From assembly GCF_001422365.1 (NCBI RefSeq), contig NZ_LMMT01000009.1, forward strand, positions 1 to 64,000: a DNA stretch of 64,000 bases, written 5' to 3'. Both the position numbers and the translations under genes were made by a program. The notes under the pieces were generated by a model. The model searched no databases and had not been told where the DNA came from. It was given only the letters and a program-made list of their open reading frames with translations. The stretch is from Pseudorhodoferax sp. Leaf265. GTDB lineage: Bacteria > Pseudomonadota > Gammaproteobacteria > Burkholderiales > Burkholderiaceae_C. This document shows positions 50,745 to 59,981 of this stretch, piece by piece. Every line of letters starts with the position of its first letter. The stretch's first letter is position 1.

Positions 50745-51847
50745 CACAGGGGCTCGAAGCGGCCGTTGCGCACAACGCTGAAGAAGGCAGGCCGCGTGCC
50801 GTCGCCGAAGCCGTCGAAGCGGATCGCGCCCTGCACGCCCTGGTAGGGCTGGTGGCGCAGCACGGCGTCGCGCAGCGATTCGCCGCGTCCGACCTGGGCC
50901 ATGGCCTGCGTCAGCACCAGCACCGCGTCGTAGGAGACGATGGCGCTGTAGCTGGGCTGGCGGCCGAAGCGCGCCTGGTAGGCGTCGACGAAGCTGCGAA
51001 AACGCGGCGAGCTGTCGGCCCGGTCGTAGGCCTGCGCCACCAGCATGCCCTCGACGGCGCCGCCACCGAGTTCGAGCAGCGCCTCGCTGGCAGCAATGGC
51101 CGCCATGGGCACGGGCCGTGGCTGCTTGGCCACCTGCTGTGCGATGAGCGCGGCGTCCACGCTGCTGGAGACGGCCAGCAGGCCGTCGGGTGCCGCCGCG
51201 AGCGCCGTGCGCACCACGTCGTCGAGCGAGGCATGGGATGCCGGGCTGAACTCGGCATCGGCCACGACGCGGCCACCCAGCGCCGTGAATGCGGTGCGGA
51301 AGTCGTCGCGCCAGGCCACGTAGTAGGAGCGGCTGCCGGTGTCGGTGGCCAGCGCCAGGCGCCGGTGGCCGCGCAGGTGGAGCATGGTCGCGAGCGCCTG
51401 CGCGTTCTCGCGCGTGGTGCGGCTCAGGCGCACGAGGTCGTCGTCGCGCCCGGCCAGCGCGACCGAGGTGGCGACCGGGCTCAGCACCAGCACGTGCGCG
51501 GCATCGATGGCCGGCAGCAGCGCCACAGCGGCCTCGCTCGAATAGGGGCCGATCACGGCGTCCACCCGCGTGCCCACGAGCGCCTGGAAGGCCTGCGTGG
51601 CCTGCTCGGCGCTGCTGCCATGGTCCTGCACGACGAGCTCGAGCGGGCGACCGCCGACGCCGCCGGCCTGGTTGCGCTGTTCGATGGCCAGCATGGCACC
51701 GTTGCGCCCCTCCTCGCTGAAGCTGACGGGACGGCTTGTCAGCCCGCCCAGGAAGCCGACACGGATGGCCGGCTTGGGCCCGCAGCCGGCCACACACAGC
51801 GCGGTCAGCAGCGCTGCGAGCCGGTGGCAGATCGTGCCGCCGCCCAT
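50744..51847 (-). CDS. Lipoprotein type I periplasmic binding protein (SBP3 of sensory operon)
   Basis: A 367-aa LivK-type binding protein with lipobox ALCVAGC. It shows AIRVGFLGGLTSRPVSFSEEGRNGAMLAIEQRNQAGGVGG, AVIGPYSSEAAVALLPAIDAA, RFRSFVDAYQARFG and the shared C-terminal GAIRFDGFGDGTRPAFFSVVRNGRFEPL. Its start is preceded by a 69-nt gap from the kinase 3 stop, where an internal promoter could lie, and its stop touches the kinase 2 start (TGATG). The gap plus the pairing suggest that SBP3 and kinase 2 form one original module. Confidence 0.88.
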   Translation of the reverse strand: MGGGTICHRLAALLTALCVAGCGPKPAIRVGFLGGLTSRPVSFSEEGRNGAMLAIEQRNQAGGVGGRPLELVVQDHGSSAEQATQAFQALVGTRVDAVIGPYSSEAAVALLPAIDAAHVLVLSPVATSVALAGRDDDLVRLSRTTRENAQALATMLHLRGHRRLALATDTGSRSYYVAWRDDFRTAFTALGGRVVADAEFSPASHASLDDVVRTALAAAPDGLLAVSSSVDAALIAQQVAKQPRPVPMAAIAASEALLELGGGAVEGMLVAQAYDRADSSPRFRSFVDAYQARFGRQPSYSAIVSYDAVLVLTQAMAQVGRGESLRDAVLRHQPYQGVQGAIRFDGFGDGTRPAFFSVVRNGRFEPL

Positions 51848-51916
51848 CAGTGGCCTCCCCGTGCCAGCCGCCAGACGCCGAATGGATCGAAAGTCTTCAT
51901 CGCGCCCACCACTTGG

Positions 51917-54241
51917 TCATGCCGCCCACGGTTGCTCCTCCTGCACGCGCGGTGCCCGCGCCGGCAGGCGCAGCTCGAAGCAGGCACCCTCGCCCGGCAC
52001 GCTCTGCACGGTCAGCGTGCCGCCGAGCAGCGTCGTCACGGCGTTGTGGCTGATGTGCAGGCCCAGGCCGGTGCCGCCGCGGCCCATGCGGGTGGTCATG
52101 AAGGGGTCGAACACGCGCGCGATGTGCTCGGGCGCGATGCCCTTGCCATCGTCCGCCACGCGCAGCCAGACCGACTGGTCCTCGCCACACCCGGCCGTGA
52201 TGCGCACCGTGCCGGCGTCGCGGCCCTCGAAGCCATGCACCACCGCGTTCTGGATCAGGTTGCCCAGCACCTGGCCCAGCGCGCCGGGGTAGCTGTCCAG
52301 CCGCAGGCCTTCGGCCGGCACGTCCACCTCGATGCGCCAGGGTTTGCGCGAGAAGCTGGGTTTCAGGCTCACCACCATCTCGTGCACCACCTCGCCGAGT
52401 TCGAAGCTGCGCCGCTGCGCGCTGGTGCGGTCCACCGCGACCTGCTTGAAGCTGTGCACCAGGTCGGCGGCCCGGTGCAGGTTGCGCTGGGCGATGTCGG
52501 TGCCCTGCTCCACGCTGTCCAGCAGCTGCAGCAGCTCGCTGCGCCGGATGCCGTCGGCCATGCCGGCCTGAAAGCGGTGCACCGCATCGGCCACGGCGCT
52601 GACCGCCATGACGCCGTTGCCCAGCGGGGTGTTGAGCTCGTGGGCCACGCCGGCCACCAGGCCGCCCAGCGCGGCCATCTTCTCGGTGCGCACCAGCTCT
52701 TCCTGCGCCGCGCGCAGCTGCGCCACGGTGGCCGCCAGTTCGGAGTTGGACGCGGCCAGCGCCTCGGTGCGCTGCGCCACGCGCGCGCCGAGCTGCTGGT
52801 TGAGTTCGCGCAGCTGCTGCTCGACCTGGCGCAGCGGCCCGGTGTCGACCGTGGCCCAGAGCATCAGCTCCTGCGTCGCCAGCACCAGGCGCTGTGCGAA
52901 CACCTTCACCTGGATCGGTGTGCCATCGCCGCGCCGCAGCACCGTCTCGTCCTGCAGGCGCGGCCGCTGCAGGCGCACCTGCAGGGCGTCGCTCTGCGCC
53001 GTCGACACCATGCCGATGTCCATGCCCGTGCGGCCCAGCACCTGCTCGCGCTGGTAGCGGAACTCGCGACACCAGGCCTCGTTCACATCCAGCAGGATGT
53101 AGCCGCGGCGTGCGTCGGTCACGCTCATCGGCACCGGCGCCGCGTTGAAGATCGCCAGGAACTTGTGCTCGCGCTCCATCAAGGCATTGGCCATCAATTC
53201 CAGATCGCCGGACAGCTGGTTGAACTCCGCCACCTGGCCACGCGGCCAGGCGGCCTCGCCAGCCTCGCCGCGGGTCGCCTGCGCGGTGCGCTGCAGGATG
53301 CGCCGCAAGGGCCGTGTCAGCCGCTCGGACCAGAATGGCGCGACCAGCAGGCCCACCAACATGCAGCCGGCGAAGGACAGGCCGAGGTAGGAAACCAGCT
53401 GCTGCACCCGCGGATTGGCCCAGCCCTGCGGCGCGTGGCCGACGAAGTACCAGTCCAGCGCGCCGGAGTGGGCGATGGCCGCATGGTGCGTGTGGCCGCG
53501 GTGCGTGAATGCGACCGTCCCCGCGCCGCCCGTCGGCTGCGCCTGCATGAGCGGCCAGTCGCGGATGTTCAGCCGGCCCTGTTCGCGTCCACCGTCGGTG
53601 TCGACCAGCACATCGCCGTGGCGGTCGACGATCCAGGTCGAGGAGGCCCTGCGTCCGGCCGCGACCTGCACTGCACGCAGCAGCGCCTGCGGGGACACTT
53701 CGGCGATCAGCACCTCGTCTCCTTCGCCGCGCACCGCCAGCCCCAAGGCGCGCCGGCCGGTCAGCACCGAGCGGTAGCGCCCGCTCCAGACCGTACCGGA
53801 GCGTTGCGAAACCTCCTGGAACAGGCTGTTGGACGACAGGTCGCTGCCGACCAGGTCGGACCGGCGGGACTGCCATTCGTCCAACAGGCCGGCGGCCTGC
53901 ACCACCCCGGCGGGCGAGAGTTGGTAGATTGCCTCGAAGCGCAGGCCCGCGCGCAAGCCTTCGTCCAGCAGTGCATTGGCGGGGCCGGTCTCGACGCCGT
54001 GCACCAGCGCGTCCAGCAGCTCGAGCCGGCTTTGCGCGGTGCCCAGCAGCAGCTCCAGGCGCGCGGCGAGCTGCTCCACCTCGGCCTGCAGGTCGGCCTG
54101 GCTGTCGCGCTCGATGACGGGCAGCCGCGTGACCAGGATCGCCGAGCCGACAACGGCCACCGTCAGCAGCATGGTGGCGACCAGCAGCGCCGACAGCTGG
54201 GTGCGCATGCGCCAGGTGCGCGGGAGCGAGGCGGTCGTCAC
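51917..54241 (-). CDS. Sensor histidine kinase 3 of sensory operon
   Basis: A 774-aa kinase of the same build: TM1 (about 12-34, LSALLVATMLLTVAVVGSAI), periplasmic sensor (SSTWIVDRHGDVLVDTDGGREQG), TM2 (about 288-310), PAS (ARRGYILLDVNEAWCREFRY), coiled coil, H-box GLVAGVAHELNTPLGNGVMA with His present, NLIQNAVVHGFEG, DDGKGIAPEH, VFDPFMTTRMG and GGTGLGLHIS. I chose a GTG at 54241 that overlaps the kinase 4 stop by 4 nt (GTGA); an ATG at 54208 (MRTQLSAL) is an alternative. It is the only kinase not directly preceded by a binding-protein gene, since it follows kinase 4. Confidence 0.9.
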   Translation of the reverse strand: MTTASLPRTWRMRTQLSALLVATMLLTVAVVGSAILVTRLPVIERDSQADLQAEVEQLAARLELLLGTAQSRLELLDALVHGVETGPANALLDEGLRAGLRFEAIYQLSPAGVVQAAGLLDEWQSRRSDLVGSDLSSNSLFQEVSQRSGTVWSGRYRSVLTGRRALGLAVRGEGDEVLIAEVSPQALLRAVQVAAGRRASSTWIVDRHGDVLVDTDGGREQGRLNIRDWPLMQAQPTGGAGTVAFTHRGHTHHAAIAHSGALDWYFVGHAPQGWANPRVQQLVSYLGLSFAGCMLVGLLVAPFWSERLTRPLRRILQRTAQATRGEAGEAAWPRGQVAEFNQLSGDLELMANALMEREHKFLAIFNAAPVPMSVTDARRGYILLDVNEAWCREFRYQREQVLGRTGMDIGMVSTAQSDALQVRLQRPRLQDETVLRRGDGTPIQVKVFAQRLVLATQELMLWATVDTGPLRQVEQQLRELNQQLGARVAQRTEALAASNSELAATVAQLRAAQEELVRTEKMAALGGLVAGVAHELNTPLGNGVMAVSAVADAVHRFQAGMADGIRRSELLQLLDSVEQGTDIAQRNLHRAADLVHSFKQVAVDRTSAQRRSFELGEVVHEMVVSLKPSFSRKPWRIEVDVPAEGLRLDSYPGALGQVLGNLIQNAVVHGFEGRDAGTVRITAGCGEDQSVWLRVADDGKGIAPEHIARVFDPFMTTRMGRGGTGLGLHISHNAVTTLLGGTLTVQSVPGEGACFELRLPARAPRVQEEQPWAA

Positions 54242-56559
54242 AGGGCAGCCTCGGATTCGGTGGTCGTCGCGGTGCGCGGCGCCACCGATGCCAGCCGCAT
54301 CTCGAACACGGTGCCTTGCCCCGGTGCGCTGTCCACCGTCAGCGTGCCGCCGAGCAGTTGGACGACGGCGTTGTAGCTGATGTGCAGGCCGAGCCCGGTG
54401 CCGCCCCGGCCCTTCTTGGTGGTCATGAAGGGATCGAAGATGCGGCCGATGAGCTCGGGCGGGATGCCGACGCCGTCGTCGGCCACGCGCAGCCGGATCG
54501 TCTGGCCCTCGCCACGCTCGGCGCTGATGTGCACCGTGCCGTGGTCGCGGCCGTCGAAGCCGTGGCGCACGGCGTTCTGGATCAGGTTGGCAAGGGCCTG
54601 GCCCAGGGGGCCGGGGTAGCTGTCCAGCCGCAGGCCGTGCTCGGGCACGTCCACGACGATGCGGTAGGGGGTGCGCGAGAAGGTCGGCCGCAGGCTCACC
54701 ACCAGCTCGTGCACGACCTCGCCGAGCTCGAAGCTGCGCCGCTGCGAACTGGTCTGGTCCACCGCCACCTGCTTGAAGTTGTGCACCAGGTCGGCCGCGC
54801 GGCGCAGGTTGCGCCCGGCGATGTCGCAGCCCTGCTCCAGGCCGTCGATCCAGTCCTGCAGCTGGACCCGGCGCAGGCCGGCCTGCATCGCTGCGCGGAA
54901 GCGGCGCGTCTCGTCGGCCACCGCGCTGACCGCCATGACGCCGTTGCCCAGCGGGGTGTTCAGCTCGTGCGCCACACCGGCCACCAGCCCCCCCAGCGCA
55001 GCCATCTTCTCGGTCTGCACCAGTTCGGTCTGGGCCGAGCGCAGCTGCGCCAGCGTGTCGGACAGTTCCTCGTTGGCCGTGGCCAGCGCATCGGCACGCT
55101 GGGCCACACGCGCCTCCAGGTCGTGGTTGAGCGCGCGCAACTCCTGTTCGACCGCGCGCAACGGCCCGATGTTGATGCTGCCCCACACGACCAGGTTCTG
55201 GTCCTTGAAGCGCACCACGCGCCCGAAGGACTGGTAGAGCTTGACCTCGCCGTTCTTGCAGATGACCTCGGCCTCGCCGACGAAGCTGCCGTCCTCCAGC
55301 GTGCGCAGCAGCGCCTCGTGCCGCTGCGTCGAACTCCACATGCCCAGCTCCGTCGAGTTGAGCCCGACCGCCTCGGCGCGGCTGTAACCCATCTCCTCGC
55401 ACCACACGTTGTTGACGTCCAGGAAGCTGTGGGCGTCGTCCATGTCCGTCAGCACCATCGGCACCGGCGCCACGTTGAACAGGGCCTGCAACTTGCGTTC
55501 GCGCTCCTGCACGGCATGGCACATGGCTTCCAGGTCGCCGGACAGCCGGTTGAACTCGGCCACCGGCCCGCGCGGCCAGGGGCTGCCGCCCGCGCGGCCG
55601 GCCGTGTTCAGCGCGGCCCGCGTCACGATGGCGCGCAAGGGCCGCACCAGCCGACCGGCCCAGAACGGCGCGACCGACAGGCCGACCAGCAGGCAGCCCA
55701 GGAAGCCGGCGCCGGCATACAGCGCCGTGCTGCGCACCTCGGGATGGCCCCAGCCGCGCTGCATGCTGGCGATCACGTACCAGCCCAGCGTCGGTGCCGG
55801 TGCCAGCGCCGCCTGCATGGGGCGCTGCTCGAACTCGAAGTCGGCAGGCACTGGCCGGCCCTGCAACGCGGCCTGCAGCAGCGGCCAGTTGTGCAGGTTG
55901 AGCCGGCCCATGTAGCGGCCCTCGGTGTCGGCGAGCACCTCGCCGCTGCCATCGACCACCCAGACCATCGCAGCGTCCTCGCCGGCGACCGAACGCAGGT
56001 CGTCCAGCAGCACCGCCGTGGGCACCTCGCCGATCAGCACGCGGCCGTTCGCGTCGCGGTGCGCCACCCCGACGACCAAGGCGCCGGACAGCGCCGACAG
56101 CAGGCGCCCGCTCCAGGCCGTGGGCTGCCCCGCGCCGACGGCCTTGAACAAGGCGTTGGACGACAGGTCGCTGCCCAGGAAGTCCTGCGCGCGGCCACCG
56201 GCCTGCGGCGCCAGGCCGACGGCCTCGACCCGTCCCCGCGGCGACACCAGGTAGACGGCGCGGAACAGCCGGTCGCCGCGCAGGTTGGCCGCCAGCAGGC
56301 TGCCCGCCTGCTCCGGCGTGCGGCCCCGCAGCCGGCTGGCCATCAATTCCAGCCTGGCCTGGCGCGCCCCCAGCAGCAGCTCCAGCCTTTCGGCCACGTC
56401 GTGCACCTCGTTGGTCAGGGCCTGCAGGCTGGCGCGCTCGATCTGCGGCACGCGCCAGAACACCATCACGGCGCTGACCACGGCGAAGGTCAGCACCATG
56501 GTCGTCAGCAGCAGCGCGAACAGGTGGTAGCGCAGGCTCCAGACCCGCCCGGAACGCAT
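54238..56559 (-). CDS. Sensor histidine kinase 4 of sensory operon
   Basis: A 773-aa kinase: TM1 (about 12-35, LFALLLTTMVLTFAVVSAVMV), periplasmic sensor (AMVWVVDGSGEVLADTEGRYMG), TM2 (about 288-310), PAS (DAHSFLDVNNVWCEEMGYSRAEA), coiled coil, H-box GLVAGVAHELNTPLGNGVMA, NLIQNAVRHGFDG, DDGVGIPPEL, IFDPFMTTKKG and GGTGLGLHISYNA, all intact. The ATG at 56559 shares one base with the SBP4 stop (TGATG); a GTG directly before it would give a 4-nt overlap instead. It is next after SBP4, so these two probably pair. Kinase 3 follows at once. Confidence 0.92.
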   Translation of the reverse strand: MRSGRVWSLRYHLFALLLTTMVLTFAVVSAVMVFWRVPQIERASLQALTNEVHDVAERLELLLGARQARLELMASRLRGRTPEQAGSLLAANLRGDRLFRAVYLVSPRGRVEAVGLAPQAGGRAQDFLGSDLSSNALFKAVGAGQPTAWSGRLLSALSGALVVGVAHRDANGRVLIGEVPTAVLLDDLRSVAGEDAAMVWVVDGSGEVLADTEGRYMGRLNLHNWPLLQAALQGRPVPADFEFEQRPMQAALAPAPTLGWYVIASMQRGWGHPEVRSTALYAGAGFLGCLLVGLSVAPFWAGRLVRPLRAIVTRAALNTAGRAGGSPWPRGPVAEFNRLSGDLEAMCHAVQERERKLQALFNVAPVPMVLTDMDDAHSFLDVNNVWCEEMGYSRAEAVGLNSTELGMWSSTQRHEALLRTLEDGSFVGEAEVICKNGEVKLYQSFGRVVRFKDQNLVVWGSINIGPLRAVEQELRALNHDLEARVAQRADALATANEELSDTLAQLRSAQTELVQTEKMAALGGLVAGVAHELNTPLGNGVMAVSAVADETRRFRAAMQAGLRRVQLQDWIDGLEQGCDIAGRNLRRAADLVHNFKQVAVDQTSSQRRSFELGEVVHELVVSLRPTFSRTPYRIVVDVPEHGLRLDSYPGPLGQALANLIQNAVRHGFDGRDHGTVHISAERGEGQTIRLRVADDGVGIPPELIGRIFDPFMTTKKGRGGTGLGLHISYNAVVQLLGGTLTVDSAPGQGTVFEMRLASVAPRTATTTESEAAL

Positions 56560-57665
56560 CACAGCGGCTCGAAACGGCCGCCGCGCACGACGACGAAGTA
56601 CGGACGGCGCACCATGTCGCCGAACCGGTCGAGCACGATGGGCTGCTGCAACCCGTCGTAAGGCCCGTGGTGCAGCACGGCCTGCTTGAGCGGCTCGCCC
56701 CTGCTGCGGCGCGCCTGCGCCTGCACCAGCACGGTGACGGCATCGTGCGAGAGCACGGCGTGGTAGCCCGGCAGGCGGCCGAAGCGGGCCTGGTAGGCAT
56801 CGACGAAGCCGAGGTAGCGCGGCGCACGGCTGCTGCGGTCGTGCAGCTGGCCGACCACGATGCCCTCCACCGCCTGGCCGCCCAACGCGATGAGGGCCTC
56901 GCCTCCAGCCCCTTCGGCCACGGCGACCGGCAGTTCAGCGTCCTGCTTGCGCGCCTGCACGGCCAGGCGCACGGCGTCGACGCTGCCGCAGGCGAAGACC
57001 ATGCCGTCGGGTTGGCTGTTCAGCAGCGCACGCACGACGTCGCCGTAGGCGGTCGACGCGTCGGAGGCGAAACCCTGTTGCGCCGTCAGCACGCCGCCCA
57101 GGGCCAGGAAGGCGGCGCTGAAGCCGTCGCGCCAGGCCATGGCGTACAGCCCGTTGCGTGTATCCGTGGCGGTGGCGATGGCCAGCCGGCGCTGGCCGCG
57201 CTGCCACAGCAGTTCGGCGTAAGCGCGCGTGAGTTCGCGCGTGGATGGGCTGAGCATCACGAAGGCATCGTCCTGGCGCGTCAGCACCGCGGCGGTGGCG
57301 GTAGGACTGAGCATCAGCACGCCGGCCTTCTCGGCCAGCGGCAGCAGTTCCTGCACGACCTGGCTGGAGAACGGCCCGATGGTGGCCTGCACCCCGGCCG
57401 CCACCAGCGCCTGCAGGGCACTGCGGGCGGTTTGCGCATCGTCGCCGTTGTCCTGCACCAGCAGTTCCAGCGGCTGGCCGTCGATGCCACCGGCCAGGTT
57501 GGCCTGCTCCACGGCCAGCATGGTGCCGTTGCGCCCGTCCTCGCTGGTGACCGCGGCGCGCCCCGACAGGCCGGCCAGGAAGCCGAGCTTGATCGGCACC
57601 GGGCGGCTGCAGCCGCCCAGCGTGGCCAGCGCGCCCATGCCGGCGAGCAGGGTGCGGCGCCTCAC
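56559..57665 (-). CDS. Lipoprotein type I periplasmic binding protein (SBP4 of sensory operon)
   Basis: A 368-aa LivK-type binding protein, second gene of the operon. The signal RRRTLLAGMGALATLGGC carries a lipobox and a Tat-like Arg pair. Then PIKLGFLAGLSGRAAVTSEDGRNGTMLAVEQANLAGGIDG, ATIGPFSSQVVQELLPLAEKAGV, RYLGFVDAYQARFG and the ending QPIVLDRFGDMVRRPYFVVVRGGRFEPL. The GTG start at 57665 overlaps the response-regulator stop by 4 nt (GTGA), tying this binding protein to the output protein in translation. No transporter subunits are nearby. Confidence 0.88.
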   Translation of the reverse strand: MRRRTLLAGMGALATLGGCSRPVPIKLGFLAGLSGRAAVTSEDGRNGTMLAVEQANLAGGIDGQPLELLVQDNGDDAQTARSALQALVAAGVQATIGPFSSQVVQELLPLAEKAGVLMLSPTATAAVLTRQDDAFVMLSPSTRELTRAYAELLWQRGQRRLAIATATDTRNGLYAMAWRDGFSAAFLALGGVLTAQQGFASDASTAYGDVVRALLNSQPDGMVFACGSVDAVRLAVQARKQDAELPVAVAEGAGGEALIALGGQAVEGIVVGQLHDRSSRAPRYLGFVDAYQARFGRLPGYHAVLSHDAVTVLVQAQARRSRGEPLKQAVLHHGPYDGLQQPIVLDRFGDMVRRPYFVVVRGGRFEPL

Positions 57666-59890
57666 GCTCCGCCTTGGCGTTCGCCCAGCCAGGCGGTGAA
57701 GGCGTCCAGCGGCATGGGCTTGCCGTACAGGTAGCCCTGCACCTCGTCGCAGCCGAGCTGGAGCAGGGCCTGGGCCTGCGATGCGGTCTCCACGCCCTCG
57801 GCCAGCACCTGCATGCCCAGGCGGTGGCCCAGCGGCACGATCATCTCGGCGATGCGGGCGGTGGCGTCGCCCGAATCCAGCGCGGTGATGAAGGCCCGAT
57901 CGATCTTGAGCCGGTCGGCCGGCAGCCGGTCCAGATAAGACAGCGACGAGAAGCCCGTGCCGAAGTCGTCGATCGCCACCGCGATGCCGCGCGCCTTGAT
58001 CTGCTCCAGCAGGGCCGAGACACGCTCGATGCCCATCACGGCGACCGATTCGGTGATCTCCAACTCCAGGCTGTCGGCGGGCAGCGCAGCCTCGCGCAGC
58101 GCGGCGTCGACCCCGGCCAGAAACTGTGGCTGCGCGAACTGCAGCGGCGAGACATTGACCGCCATGCGCAGATCGGCCTGGTCCTGGCGCAGGCGCGCCA
58201 GCGCGCGCAGCGCCGTGCGCAGCACCCAGTGGCCGATCGGCACGATCAGGCCGGACTGCTCGGCCACCGGAATGAACTCGGCCGGCGAGATGAAGCGCCC
58301 CTCCTCGGTGCGCCAGCGCATCAGCGCCTCGGCACCGATCACGCGGCCGCTGGCCAGCGCCAGCTGCGGCTGGTAGACGACGAACAGGTTCTCGCGGTCG
58401 AAGGCCTGCTGCAGACCGTGCAGCAGCCGCGTGCGCTCGCGCGTGGCCACGCCGACCTCGGCGGTGTAGGTGTGGATGTGGCCCTGGCCGGCGCTCTTGG
58501 ACTGCTTGAGCGCGATCAGGGCGTTCTTGAACATGTCCTGGCCGCTGCCGGTGTCGGCATCGCTCGGCGCCAGGCCGATGGAGAAGGACACTGGCCGCGC
58601 CACGCCTTCGATCACGTACGCCGGCTCCAGCAGCGCAGCCAGCCGGGCCGGCTCCAGTGCCGCGCGCGCGCCCCAGATGCCGAACGTGTCGCCGGCCACG
58701 CGCGCCAGCAGGCATTGCTGCGGCAGGCCCTGCGCGAGCCGCCGCGCGATGGCCTGCAGCAGCAGATCGCCGTAGGCGTAGCCGAACATGTCGTTGGTCT
58801 CGGCGAAGCGGTCGATGTCCAGCAAGGCCAGCACCTGGCCGGGGCCGTGGCCCGCGCGGATCTCCCGGTCGATGTGCTGCAGCAGCGCCAGCCGGTTGGG
58901 CATGTCCAGCAGCCGGTCCTTGAAGGCGTACTCGCGCAGGCGCGCCAACAGATCGATGTTCGAAGCCGACAGCGCGATGTTGGCGCAGAACACCTGGAGC
59001 AGCCGCGCATCCACGTCGCGCAGCGGCGTGCCGGCGCGCACGAAGGCAGCGAAGTCGTTGCCGTCGCGGCCCGCGAAGAACAGCGTCAGGTGGTGCGGCT
59101 CCAGCACGTTGCTGCGCTCGGCCAGCGCACGGGCCAGGCTCTCGGCGACCACGCGGTCGCCGATGTCGGCGATGTCCCGGTCCATCAGTTCGGCGAAGGC
59201 ACCGGCGGCCGCGATCACGGTGTGGCGCGTTGCCGCGTCGCCTTCGGCCGTGCGGCGCGAAGCACAGACCAGGCCCTCGGGCTGCACGCCGATCAGGCTC
59301 GCGATCTGCGTGATCACGCCCTCGGCGAAGGTGCGCAGGCCCTGCTCGGCCAGGAACTGGTTGCTGGCCTCGATGATCTTCTCCAGCCCGCGGCGGCTGG
59401 CGTCCAGCCGCTGCAACTGGTCGTAGGAGCGGATCGCTGCCGTCAGCGCCGTGTAGAGCTTGACGCGCGTGAGTTCGCTTTTGGTCTTGTAGTCGTTGAT
59501 GTCGTAGCGCCGGATGGTGTCGATCTCGGGCGCATGGCCGGGCTGGCCGGTGCGCAACACGATGCGCACATGGGCCAGGCCGAGCTCACCCCGGATGCGG
59601 CCCACTGTCGCCAGGCCCGCCTCCTCGCTTTCCATGACCACGTCGAGCAGGATCACCGCGATGTCGTGCTCACGCGCGAGCAGTGCAACCGACTCCGCCC
59701 CGGAGTAGGCATGCAGCAGTTGCAGCGGCCGGCCCTCGATCTCCATGCCACGCAGGCCGAAGGCCGTACTCTCGTGCACATCGGCATCGTCGTCGACGAC
59801 GAGGATGCGCCAGGGTGTGGCGTCCTGTGGTGTCTCCGGCGCGGACGGGGCACCGTCCTCCACGAATTCCAGTAGTTCTTGATCGTTCAT
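57662..59890 (-). CDS. REC-DUF3369-GGDEF(degenerate)-EAL response regulator
   Basis: A 742-aa response regulator and first gene of the sensory operon. The receiver domain has ILVVDDDADVHESTAFGLRGM and AVILLDVVMESEEAGLATV (phospho-Asp about 85), followed by a DUF3369 domain (about 165-330, RGLEKIIEASNQFLAEQ..RTFAEGVITQIASLIG), known from RpfG-like and other phosphodiesterase regulators. The GGDEF domain is degenerate (VAGDTFGIWG), while the EAL domain is intact: VIGAEALMRWRTEEG, LEITESVAVMGIE and IDDFGTGFSSLSYL. Expected output: c-di-GMP hydrolysis when phosphorylated. It is the only receiver protein in an operon with four kinases. ATG at 59890; divergent from degP. Confidence 0.92.
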   Translation of the reverse strand: MNDQELLEFVEDGAPSAPETPQDATPWRILVVDDDADVHESTAFGLRGMEIEGRPLQLLHAYSGAESVALLAREHDIAVILLDVVMESEEAGLATVGRIRGELGLAHVRIVLRTGQPGHAPEIDTIRRYDINDYKTKSELTRVKLYTALTAAIRSYDQLQRLDASRRGLEKIIEASNQFLAEQGLRTFAEGVITQIASLIGVQPEGLVCASRRTAEGDAATRHTVIAAAGAFAELMDRDIADIGDRVVAESLARALAERSNVLEPHHLTLFFAGRDGNDFAAFVRAGTPLRDVDARLLQVFCANIALSASNIDLLARLREYAFKDRLLDMPNRLALLQHIDREIRAGHGPGQVLALLDIDRFAETNDMFGYAYGDLLLQAIARRLAQGLPQQCLLARVAGDTFGIWGARAALEPARLAALLEPAYVIEGVARPVSFSIGLAPSDADTGSGQDMFKNALIALKQSKSAGQGHIHTYTAEVGVATRERTRLLHGLQQAFDRENLFVVYQPQLALASGRVIGAEALMRWRTEEGRFISPAEFIPVAEQSGLIVPIGHWVLRTALRALARLRQDQADLRMAVNVSPLQFAQPQFLAGVDAALREAALPADSLELEITESVAVMGIERVSALLEQIKARGIAVAIDDFGTGFSSLSYLDRLPADRLKIDRAFITALDSGDATARIAEMIVPLGHRLGMQVLAEGVETASQAQALLQLGCDEVQGYLYGKPMPLDAFTAWLGERQGGA

Positions 59891-59981
59891 GTCAGGCCTT
59901 GCGCGGGGTACACAGGCGTACTGCTTTGCAACAAAGTGCACGATTGCATCAAGACTCCTCAGCACACGTCAGCTGCTACTT

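Noticed and set aside
50564-54376. About 1270-codon open frame on the + strand across the sensory operon
   Set aside because: It runs antisense through kinase and binding-protein genes whose domains are clear; repeats in it reflect kinase paralogy, not a real repeat protein.
48417-56559. Long near-identical DNA stretches among kinase genes, considered as mobile repeats
   Set aside because: Similarity follows the H-box and ATPase-coding parts only and tracks protein conservation, so they are paralogous genes, not transposable repeats.
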